64,000 nt of DNA, from the NCBI RefSeq assembly GCF_964355755.1, contig NC_092676.1, positions 24,286,288 to 24,350,287 of the forward strand, written 5' to 3'. Source of the stretch: Antedon mediterranea. Lineage: Eukaryota; Echinodermata; Crinoidea; Comatulida; Antedonidae. The notes beneath the pieces are model-generated. The model had not been told where the DNA came from. It worked only from the letters and a program-made list of their open reading frames with translations, and made no database searches. This document shows positions 54,925-64,000 of this stretch, in pieces. Both the position numbers and the translations under genes were made by a program. Numbering within the stretch: the first letter of the stretch is position 1; each line of letters begins with the position of its first letter.

Positions 54925-55473
54925 ACCTCCGCCAAGGAGGTTATATTTTCACCCCTGTATGTTTGTGTGTTTGTGTGTGTGTGTGTGTGTGTGTCTGTGA
55001 ACAGCCTGGAGGCCACAGTTTTTATCCGATTCTCACCAAATTTGGCAACAATGATCTATGCCCCAAAAGCTCGGACGAGTTCGAATTTGAGGGGAAAAGG
55101 TCACAACTAACAAAAAATATTTTACTGCCTAGAGACCACAGTTTTTATCCGATTCTCACCAAACTTAGCCACAATGATCAATGACACATCATATAATTGT
55201 GGTTAAATTTTGAAGGGTCAGGGTCAAATATCAAGGTCCACAAAAAACTTTAAAAAAAGAAATATAAAATAATAAAAAAAAAAAAAACCTCAGTGGGACT
55301 TGAACCAGCGATCTCAACTGTGAGAGGCTGGATACATAACCATTACACCACACTGTCATCCACAACTTTGTAGTGTGCAGTTAACATATTTACACTTAGA
55401 ACTAATACAAAAAATGTTTAAAAAAATATTCAGGGGGAATTTTATGTAGGGGAATTTTACAGTAGGCGGAGGT
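54925..55473. repeat. Element with ACCTCCGCC ends and tRNA-like core
   Basis: It is bounded by ACCTCCGCC (54925-54933) and GGCGGAGGT (55465-55473). It contains a (GT)n run at about 54963-54992 and a duplicated CACAGTTTTTATCCGATTCT segment (about 55015 and 55138). On the minus strand, 55361-55288 resembles a tRNA gene: A box TGTGGTGTAATGGTTA, loop CTCTCAC, B box GGTTCAAGTCCC. It is most like tRNA-Glu(CUC), but the acceptor and T stems do not pair. It is best seen as a SINE or composite non-autonomous element. Confidence 0.55.
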
Positions 55474-55862
55474 TTGTACTCTCGGAGTACCCTCTAGTTA
55501 ATTTTATTATTTAATTATTATTATTTATCGGTTATCTCCAGTGTTCTTCTGGGTAGTTGGTCATGTCCCAACTGCTTCCCGCAGCCTAGAGACATAACAC
55601 CTTATTTACTTAATATTGTCTTTTGACTTTAAAAAAGGTTTAAGGAAATGGAATTGAATATCCTTTTTACAATTCTAGTTCTAGTTTTACTGTTTTTATG
55701 CACCGACAATTTTGTATAGCAAGAATAGTTTTGTCATTGAATAGAAATACAATTCCAAATCAATGTCTACTCATATGTGGTGCATGGTTTACACAATACT
55801 AGGTGAATAAATAAAGATTTGAAAAGAAAATACATTCTGATACCAAACGATTTTTCTTACAG

Positions 55863-57662
55863 ATGTCTACAGGTATTCCAGAGAAACATTCAAAATGTTC
55901 AACTCATTGTGAAAATAACCTTCAATTCTTCTGTTCAAATTGTAAAAAATCTGCATGCAAAGACTGTGAACATATTCTTGAGTGTTACCACAACAACCAT
56001 GACGTGGTTCCAGTACATTCACAAACTGATGAGGTTGACCAAACAGCTATGAAATTAATCAAGATAGCTGAAGAAATTAAAAGACAACTTGAAAAATCCT
56101 TTGATTCCATTGTTGAAAATCAAAGAAAATTTGAAAACAATATAAAATTGTGCAGATCTGCAATTGAGATGAAAGAAAGGAAAATAATTGAGAAAGTAAA
56201 AGTAGAAAGTAGGAACTTGGTGTCTGACCTTGACAAACTGTACAAAAAGAGACAAGAGGCTACTACAAAGGAACTTGCAGATTTAGATTCAAAGCAAACA
56301 CAAATAGAAAGTCTAAAAGCTTCAATAAAATCAATTATGAAGGAACCAGAAGGAAAGGAAAATGATCTTGATGAACTGGACAAAAAAATCATTATAGTTA
56401 AAGCTAATGTCTTAAAATCAGATAATGATATATTTTCACTCTATAACAAACATGTTATCCCAACTTTCATCACATCACCACATCTAAATAAACTGATGGA
56501 TACTGAAGGAATTGGAAACATTGTAACGGTAGACGAGAGGTTTAATGTTGCTAACAATGATCGATCTATTATTGTCACTAAAGGAGAGAAGTTTGCAGTA
56601 AAAGTATCCTGCTTGATCAAGGATGAAGAATGTCAATTAGCTGCCACTCTAACAAGCTCATCAGGTGAAGAATCAAGACCTCATGTAAAATATCAAGGAA
56701 ATGGAGACTACAGAATAACAAGTAGTTGTAACATTGAAGGAGACTGGAAACTGAAGATCACTGTAGCAGATGAACATGTCAAAGGATCACAAGTAAATGA
56801 CAAAGGACCACCAGTAAATGTTAAAGGGTCACCAGTAAATGTCAAAGTTGAAAAACTTGGACTGGTACGTACAATTCGTAAAATATCAGATTGTTTAAAA
56901 GATAATCATCGGGTATCAGATGTTATGTTAGAAACAAATGGGTGTTTGTTGGTATCAAGCATGAGCAAACAGATGTTGAGATTAAACCAATCAGGATCAG
57001 TTGTTGATAAACTATTAATGCCCCAAGATACAAGACCATATAGAATGCACAAAATGAGTAATGGGAACATAGTGTACAGCGATTTGAATAAATGTGTTGT
57101 AATGTGTGACAAAAAACTAAACACACTATGTTTATTTGGTGAAGACACACTAATTTCTCCAGGTGGATTGGATGTAGATGAGAACCGGCGGATCTTATAT
57201 GTAATAGATGAGAATGAACAATGTGTATTTAGATTTAATATTGATGATGGGTCAATGCTTGGTAAAATAGGGTCAAAAGGTAGTAAAGTGGGTCAAATGA
57301 AAATTCCATTTGATGTGGCAATAACCAAAGAAGGAAACATAGTTGTGGCAGATACTGGAAATAACAGAATACAGCTATTTAATGTAAATGGAAAGATTGC
57401 AAGAGTCATCATAGATCACGGAGAACAAGATGGTAAAGTTGTTTTTCCTTATTGTGTAACAGTGGATGTTGATAATAATTTAATAATATCAAGCAAAGAT
57501 AAACTTCAATTATTTAATAAAATCGGAATTTTCAAGAGACGAATAGATCATGAAGACGATGGATTACGGTTTCCATTTGCAAACTCTGCTATTTCCTATA
57601 GGCCAAGAAGAATAGCTGGAGCTAACAGTAACTCAAATAGTATTATAATTTTCAACTGTTAA
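55863..57662 (+). CDS. RING-less TRIM-NHL-like protein, copy 5
   Basis: 599 residues, single coding exon, acceptor TTCTTACAG abutting the ATG. The B-box (12-46) is complete. The coiled coil lies at about 55-195 and the filamin-type domain at about 220-320. The hinge has three 21-bp units at 56778-56840, with the first two diverged (KGSQVND, KGPPVNV). The NHL propeller is intact but has drifted most at its end (AGANSNSNSIIIFNC), where other copies end IKFFNY or similar. Confidence 0.92.
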   Translation: MSTGIPEKHSKCSTHCENNLQFFCSNCKKSACKDCEHILECYHNNHDVVPVHSQTDEVDQTAMKLIKIAEEIKRQLEKSFDSIVENQRKFENNIKLCRSAIEMKERKIIEKVKVESRNLVSDLDKLYKKRQEATTKELADLDSKQTQIESLKASIKSIMKEPEGKENDLDELDKKIIIVKANVLKSDNDIFSLYNKHVIPTFITSPHLNKLMDTEGIGNIVTVDERFNVANNDRSIIVTKGEKFAVKVSCLIKDEECQLAATLTSSSGEESRPHVKYQGNGDYRITSSCNIEGDWKLKITVADEHVKGSQVNDKGPPVNVKGSPVNVKVEKLGLVRTIRKISDCLKDNHRVSDVMLETNGCLLVSSMSKQMLRLNQSGSVVDKLLMPQDTRPYRMHKMSNGNIVYSDLNKCVVMCDKKLNTLCLFGEDTLISPGGLDVDENRRILYVIDENEQCVFRFNIDDGSMLGKIGSKGSKVGQMKIPFDVAITKEGNIVVADTGNNRIQLFNVNGKIARVIIDHGEQDGKVVFPYCVTVDVDNNLIISSKDKLQLFNKIGIFKRRIDHEDDGLRFPFANSAISYRPRRIAGANSNSNSIIIFNC

Positions 57663-58839
57663 ATTAGAAATTAGTGGTTTGATTTATATTTGTTTAATAA
57701 TGCTTTAACTAAATACTAGTAAAGTAGACCAATGCGTTTTGGTCAATCCTTTTAGTCGTCTTTGACATGCATTATTACTGTAAGTTACATTTTATTAGTT
57801 GCACAATCAAGCTTAAAATAATATTGGAACTCTTATATTAATTAACACATATTATACTATGATTATTTTATATTATAAAACAATTAGTGCTCTAAAGGTT
57901 ATTTATAATATAAATAGATTATTTCTCTGAATAAATTTGGAATGACCACACAAAAAAGAAATGTATAAAAGTTTTATTGAAAGTAGTCTTGTCAGTTATA
58001 TTATTAGTAGTCAAATTATAATATTCATAGAAAAAACAAATTCTACACAGAAAAGAGAATTTTCAAATAATTAACTTAGCACAGATTAGTGGCAGATCTA
58101 CCATTTATCCATCCATCCTTCTATCGATAATCTTATCCCCTTTCGCTGTACCAAACTTAAAAGTTTGCGCACAATGTTACTTAATCACTTACAGACTGCG
58201 CCATCTATAACAGTTAGTTTGGCTATGTATTTTGGTATAAAGTCTTTTGATGACCAAGTATTATCATCAACTATTCAAATACATATAAAATATTAATAAA
58301 CACGTATTTATTGCCTGGGCAATCATCTACTTTTGCAAAATTCATAATATGTAGTGTTTTAATGAAAGTTCTTCCTTCCAGACAATTAACTTTAATTTTC
58401 ATTTTGTTTGACATGTTGCTTGTAATTGTAGAAATTCATTTATGAATATTTTACTGAAAAAAAAACCAAAACAAAATAAATGAAGAGTATAAAACACAGT
58501 GGTAGTATAATAAAAAGATAATATACCATACCATTAATGATGATAAAAACTGAACTTTTGAACTGAAATCTCCTAAACCAAACTTGTTGTTTGTAGTATG
58601 TTTAAACAAGAATCAGAATCTATTGTATTTTATAGCAGTTTATTATTATATTACAGGCCATCATGTCTGTAATGTACATCATAAACTGTTCTTTACAATT
58701 TTTGTTATCATTGAATTTTAAAAAAACATGTATGCTTTAAGGATAATATATCAATCTTTGGCTGATATAAGTCAGATTACACACCGTAAATACATACTGT
58801 ACTACCAAGCATAATCCTATCCTAAGTCCTATTAACTTC
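57663..58839. other. Spacer between TRIM copies 5 and 6
   Basis: AT-rich, no gene. AATAAA at about 57930 could serve copy 5. Unlike the other flanks, I see no block shared with copies 1-4. Confidence 0.4.
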
Positions 58840-58905
58840 TAACACTGTTGAAAGGAACTACCATACTTCTCTTACTGTACTGAACTACTTTTTCAAGAAA
58901 ATAAG
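58840..58905 (+). promoter_or_regulatory. Leader exon end, TRIM copy 6
   Basis: TTTTTCAAGAAAATAAG followed by donor GTTAGT (58906) matches the leader exon end of the other copies. The GTCACGGGTCA block is not evident upstream. Confidence 0.35.
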
Positions 58906-59144
58906 GTTAGTTGCAAACTAATTCTATTTCAAGAAAAAAAATCAAATTAATATTCTAGTTAAAGTAGGTAAATACAATAATCATCTGTCAAAAACATTTG
59001 ATTATTAGAAAATCTTACAAGCTACTGGACCTCATTGATAAGAGTCCCTTGTATAGGAAACAAAATTACAGAAAATGAAAGTTTAATGCAGCCAATCAAC
59101 AATTATGTAAGCAAGCATATTTTACATAATATACATTTTTTCAG

Positions 59145-60906
59145 ATGGCTACAGGTATTCAAAGGAAAAAATGTTCAACTCATTATGAAAATGACCTTCA
59201 ATTCTTTTGTTCAACTTGTAAAAAATCTGCATGCAAACAGTTAAACTGTCAAGAAATTCTTGAATGTTACAAGAAACAACATTTTGTGACTTCGATAGAT
59301 TTGCAAAGTGATGAAGATGAACAATACACTACAGACTTAATAAAAAGAGCTGAAGAAATCCACAGAAAACTTGAAGAATCCTTGGACTCGTGTGTTAGAA
59401 ATCAAAGAAGGTTTGAATCAAATTTGACTTTAAGCAGGTCTGCTATTGAAATGAGAGAAACGGAAATAATTGAGAAAGTAAAGGAAGAAACCAGAAAATT
59501 AATGTTGGATCTTGAACTAATGAATGAAAAAAGAAAAGAAGCTAATAAAGAAGAACTTGAAGATCTAGAATCAAAGAGAACACAAATAGAAGGTCTAAAA
59601 GCTTCAATAAAGGAGAGATCAGAGGAAAATGAGAATCTTGTTGAAATTAAGGACGAAATCAATAATGTTCAATGTCAAGTATTTGAAGAAAGTACTGCTA
59701 ACTTCTCACTCTACAACAGACATGTTATTCCAAATTTCATCACATCTGCAAATCTTAACAAACTAATTGATACTGAAGGAATTGGAAACATTGTAACAAT
59801 TGACGACAGGTTTAATGTTTCTGAAAATGATCGATTATTACAGTTACAAGTGGCCAGTTCTTTACAATAAATGTAGTAAGTTTGATCAAGGATAAAGAAT
59901 GTAAATTAGATGTCACTCTAACAAGCTCAACAGGACAAGAATCAAGACCTTGGATGAAATATGAAGGAAATGGAAAATACACAGTAACAAGTAGATGCAC
60001 CATGGAAGGAGACTGGAAAATGAAGATTATAGTTGCAGATGAACATGTCGAGGGGTCTCCAATAAATGTCCAAGGATCACCAGTACATTTAAAAGTTGAA
60101 AACGTAGGACTTGTTCATACAATTGATGAACTGTCACATCACACAGAAGGAATATGTCAGCCATCAGACGTTTTGTTAGAAACCAATGGAACTGTGGTAG
60201 TATCAAGTTCAACGAAAGAGATATTGAGATTCAATGCAGATTCTGGATTATTTGTTGATAAGGTAATAATGCCACAAGACACAAGTGTATATAGAATGCA
60301 CAAAATGAGTGATGGGAACATGCTGTATAGTAATGTGAAAAAATGTGTTGTATTGTGTGACAACAACCTTAATACAACCCTCTCATTTGGAAAAGGCACA
60401 ATTATAGGTGGATTGGATGTAGATGAGGAAAAGAAGATCTTATATGTGGCAGATGAGAATACACATTGTATTTTAAAATTTAAAATGAATGATGGGTCAA
60501 TGCTTGGTAAAATTGGGTCAAAGGGTAAAAAGAAAGTGAAATGAAACACCCAAAGGATATTGCAATAACCAAAAACGGAAACATAGTCGTTGCTGATACT
60601 GACAATGATAGAATACAGCTTTTTAATGCAGATAGCAAAAAGGCAAAGGTCATCATAGGTCATGGAGAAGAAGATGGAAAAGTTGTTTTTCCTACTTCTG
60701 TAACTGTGGATGCTGATGATAATCTAATAATATCAAGCAACCATAAAGTTCAGTTATTTGACACATCTGGAGTTTTCAAAAAACGAATAGATCACAAAGA
60801 TGATGGATTAAATATACCAACTGGCAGTTGTGTAATTTCATATAGGCCAAGGAGGTTAGCAGTGGCAAACACTGGGTGGAATAATATAAAAATATTCAAC
60901 TATTAG
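59145..60906 (+). pseudogene. TRIM-NHL-like copy 6, frameshifted
   Basis: The acceptor TTTTTTCAG abuts the ATG. The first frame (59145-59870) covers B-box and coiled coil. Near 59834, CGATTATTACAG lacks one base relative to the CGATCAATCACAG type of the paralogues, shifting the frame. The second frame (to 60544) covers the filamin-type domain and early NHL blades. A second shift near 60538 moves to a third frame that finishes the propeller at 60906. The B-box also carries a two-residue insertion (CKQLNC instead of CKDC), upsetting ligand spacing. Most codons are otherwise preserved, so inactivation appears recent. Confidence 0.85.
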
Positions 60907-61068
60907 GAACAAATAACTGATAGATAACATAACCAATGTAAAATAGTGTTTTATAAATGATTTTGTTTTGATTAGTTGGAATTTTTAAAATAACTAACTC
61001 ATTTTCGTTAAATCACAGTAACGTACCTTATTACATGTAAATAAAATGAAACCCGGACACTATAGTTG
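60907..61068. other. Convergent spacer
   Basis: A short AT-rich gap between copy 6 (plus) and the URB1-like gene (minus). No clear minus-strand AATAAA is seen in it. Confidence 0.3.
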
Positions 61069-61097
61069 TCAACAATCAATGTTGATTGCTTGCTTAC

Positions 61098-63291
61098 CTT
61101 GAAATTTCTTCATCATTGAGTGCACAGCATAACATTGGTTAAGGATCTGACCAGCCTCTTCATCTGCCAATGACTTCATAGATAAGGAGGCAGACTTTAC
61201 CAACAGTTCTGTTAGATTACCAAGTCTTGCAAGCAACTCTTCATTCAATGAACTACAAGATAAATTACTTATAAATGTAATAAATCAAAAAAATGTGAAC
61301 AAAAAAGTATTTCATTGTATGTTGATTTTTACATTTTGTTAGAAAGAGATTTTTTGTTATTTCTAAAAGCATTGCATATATTACAAGTCTATGAATAATT
61401 TATTTTTAAATTGTTAATACTATTTATTTTAATTTAATTTTTAATTGTAGTATGTTTTTGTTAATTTTTCTTTTGTGAGGGTGACGGGGTCCCTAATGAT
61501 CGTTTTTTCTTTATAAGATCGCAAAAAAAACTTTACCTTGTCATTACTTGTCCTTCTATCCATGAAAGTAGTGAATGAGTCTGAATCAACTTCAGTGTTG
61601 CCTCTGGTAACATGGTCACCTTTTCAAGCAGCTGTATAATCATGCCCTGGTAAATAAAAAAAACAATAACACAGGTACAAGCAGCCTTTTGCAGCAAACT
61701 TCTAATTTATTGTAAATTTGGCTTTATTTTAACACTAGAATTGTAACAGTATTGGTGTATTTGCATGTAAAAATAAAGATGAACATTTAATTAGGAATTT
61801 CGTTTACCTTTTTGTTACAACTAATGACAAAGTTGTATGTAATATGTGACATTTTGTATACTTAATTCTTATATTGAAACTACATTAAAGGTCTATCAAA
61901 CAATGGACATGATGTCATATCACTACAATATTTGGGCACATCAAACTTTTTTTGTCAAACTAGTTTGATAGTGTAGACAGAGCTTAAAATTAAACAGTAT
62001 TTCTTTTACCTGAATTTTCCTATCACACACATATGTATTAAAGAAGCTTAGTAAGGTCTTGAAAACATGACTCTGCTGATTGTAAATATAGAAATCATGC
62101 TTGTCTCGCAGTCCGTCTATCATGAGCTGCAATAGCCAAGCACGCTCACTTTTATTCTGTTTGGTTTCAAGAAAAAAAAATAAGTTTGTAAATGAGTAAG
62201 CAAGAAAGTAAATAAATAAATATAAACAAGAGTGGTACAATAGCTTATAATTAATTAATCAATAGCCTATTATCTTTTTATTATTAGATGTTTATAATCT
62301 ATAAAATTGTTAATACTATTTTTGACAAAAATAAATGTAATTTTTATATTTTATCAAATAAATCTTACGTAACACAATTTGTGGAATTAGAGTGTGGACT
62401 CATTATTTTGAATGTTACAACTGTATGAAAATAAATAAATATTTGTTTATTCATGTAAAATGTGACTTTAGTTTAACCAATCCATACACTAGGGTGCAAA
62501 AGTCATAAAATACTTACTTGCAAATTTGAACTATAAAACAAACGTTGCGTCATGGGAACAGTTTCTAAATTTAGCTCAGGCTTTACAAACAGCATTTTGA
62601 ATACTACTTTATACATTGGGTCATCTGGGGTCAAAATCAAATGCAACACACGACCCAACATCATACACATCACATTCGGGATTCTTTGGTTTGGTTTCTT
62701 GATCGAGTTGCGAAGGCAATCTAGGACATAGGCAACCTAAAATACAAAAATATACAAAACTTAAAGAGAAAATAATTTTTAACTAATCTTCGACAGAACT
62801 ATTAAGAATTCATTGAGATGATTGGTTTATTATTAGTATTTCGAGGTAATTTCCTGAATGTTCGTAAAATCAAAATGGCACTGTGTATGTTCTGCTAGAG
62901 TACCTGCTCCGCAGTACATTCATTCATAGAAGCACTGATGAAGAAAGTCTATCTAGCGGTAATTGTATGATTTTAGTTGAAAGAAGATTAAAATGGTTTT
63001 TTTTAACGATCATTTGAGATATTACCCCACGAAGCTACTGTACATAACTAGTTGTACAAGTTTGCTATCTACCAGTTTTAATATACATCATATGAGAAAA
63101 AATATCTACCTAACTAGGATCAATGTTTACCTCTCTTCTACCCCAGAATCTGGCCGTTTCTAAGTGTGTGTAGAATTCTGACAAGCAATGGTAAGCTGCT
63201 GCTCTCATTGCTGAATCTTGGCTTCCAAGGGCAGCAAAGATGTAGTCTATGCATCCAGACTCTATCAACTTTGAGCAGTCTACTAAGGAGG
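61098..63291 (-). CDS. URB1: URB1/NPA1-like nucleolar protein, 3' part
   Basis: Five consecutive exons: 63291-63131, 62736-62518, 62156-62010, 61646-61537 and 61252-61098, all GT-AG with matching phases. They encode about 264 residues of helical-repeat protein, including ARFWGRREVAYVLDCLRNSI, NKSERAWLLQLMIDGLRDKH and LARLGNLTELLVKSASLS. The arrangement (a first-contact helix ending in a stretch like SERAWLL..L..GLRD, then an FFN/CD segment) matches the C-terminal part of URB1, a scaffold of early 60S pre-ribosomes, as I recall that family. The 5' exons lie beyond the window. The 3' end is unclear: reading through the last donor gives a stop at 61071-61069, or a further exon exists. Confidence 0.75.
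61885..61987. repeat. MITE family 1, copy 11 (right part)
   Basis: The core and intact right end (GATAGTGTAGACAGAGCTTAA) remain, and the left end is lost. It lies in an intron of the URB1-like gene, the only copy far from the CAP-Gly and DDX18 genes. Confidence 0.75.
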
Positions 63292-64000
63292 CTTTAAGGA
63301 AGTTTTAAATAAAAAAACTGGGTTAAGATATAGAACATTAAAACAAAACATAATACTGTAATACATTTATGATTTTGTTACATATTATTGAATAGAATAG
63401 AAATTAGCATACAGTAGGTGAACCGATATCTATATATAAATTTACGTAAGGGCAAAAATCGGTAAATCGTGCGTTATTTCTAGAATGTTTACTCGATGGT
63501 ATATAAAGTTGGTTCGTACTTTCGGTACTAATTTTAACCACCTGATGTAACCATGTTTACTAATTAAATTGAGTTCGATAATTAGTTATTGACGATTAAA
63601 ACGAATTTAGGTTCAACGATTTGCCCCAAATAGGGGTGTTTTCCGATCGTGGTATACACTGTCTAATGGATGTCAATTTGAAAAATACCCGCACACAATA
63701 ATACGAGGACGCTTCGCATTTTCCTATCTCCTCCTACGATAATTGTTTTTAATAGCTGAAAACCGGTTGAACAGTTCGAGTACAGTATCATAATGTTGAA
63801 GACAGGCCGATTTTCTTTAAAAAATGCTATTTTGATACATGTAATATACGTTTTTACAAATGTATTGATTTGTGATGAATGGAACATTCCAAATTATTTG
63901 GTTTAACCATAGAGGTATAGATTTAGATTTATGGGCCCCCTTGGAGAATAAACATAAATAGTATTGCAATGCTGTACAATACTGTTAAGGTATTAACCAC
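63292..64000. other. Intron or upstream region of the URB1-like gene
   Basis: No exon of the gene could be recognised here. The exon at 63291 starts in mid-codon, so coding sequence must continue upstream. The stretch around 63420-63780 is slightly GC-richer and may be a transposable element, but I found no ends. Confidence 0.35.

Noticed and set aside
54597-55184. 195-codon frame as a host gene
   Set aside because: Its only recognisable part is a LINE ORF2 C-terminus; the rest runs into a GT microsatellite and the SINE-like element.
55288-55361. Possible functional tRNA-Glu gene on the minus strand
   Set aside because: The A and B boxes are good, but the acceptor stem and T stem do not pair and it lies inside a repeat. 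It is kept only as a tRNA-like part of that element.

Overview
This is a 64 kb piece of a eukaryotic, AT-rich animal genome. Genes are split by GT-AG introns and separated by dense short repeats. A marine invertebrate deuterostome, probably an echinoderm, is my best guess. The clues are a tandem family of single-coding-exon B-box/NHL proteins, intron-rich housekeeping genes very close to their vertebrate counterparts, many small MITEs and tRNA-derived SINE-like repeats, and TAGGCCTA-rich stretches. This is inference; no species marker is present.

Layout. (1) 811-16335, plus strand: a 13-exon gene for a protein of about 1085 residues with an N-terminal C2HC zinc finger, a long coiled coil and a C-terminal CAP-Gly microtubule-binding domain. 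Its introns are packed with MITEs, a large foldback element and tandem repeats. (2) 17.8-19.7 kb: a tandem array of palindromic elements. (3) 27003-20128, minus strand: DDX18/Has1, a nucleolar DEAD-box helicase, reconstructed exon by exon (656 residues). Four of its introns each carry a near-identical RNA-like element of about 156-161 bp, in the host-gene orientation, with C/D-box-like motifs and a closing terminal stem. (4) 30713-27993 and 36911-32360, minus strand: two alpha-tubulin genes, each 451 residues with an ATG-only first exon. The first is nearly canonical. The second lacks Lys40 and has an MREV start and an AEY end. (5) 40.1-60.9 kb, plus strand: six tandem RING-less TRIM-NHL-like genes (B-box, coiled coil, filamin-type Ig, NHL propeller). 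Copies 1, 2, 3 and 5 are intact, copy 4 is broken by a 52-bp tandem duplication, and copy 6 has two frameshifts. Two truncated relics lie between them. Each gene has its whole coding region in one exon whose splice acceptor abuts the ATG, preceded by a non-coding leader exon and, in several copies, a shared promoter-like block. (6) 63291-61098, minus strand: the 3' exons of a gene resembling URB1/NPA1, whose 5' part lies beyond the window.

How the genes relate. DDX18 and the URB1-like gene both act in 60S ribosome assembly, which makes the snoRNA-like elements inside DDX18 especially interesting. The CAP-Gly protein and the tubulins are potential binding partners. The TRIM-NHL-like cluster is a recently duplicating family with signs of gene conversion, short in-frame repeat changes and ongoing pseudogenisation.
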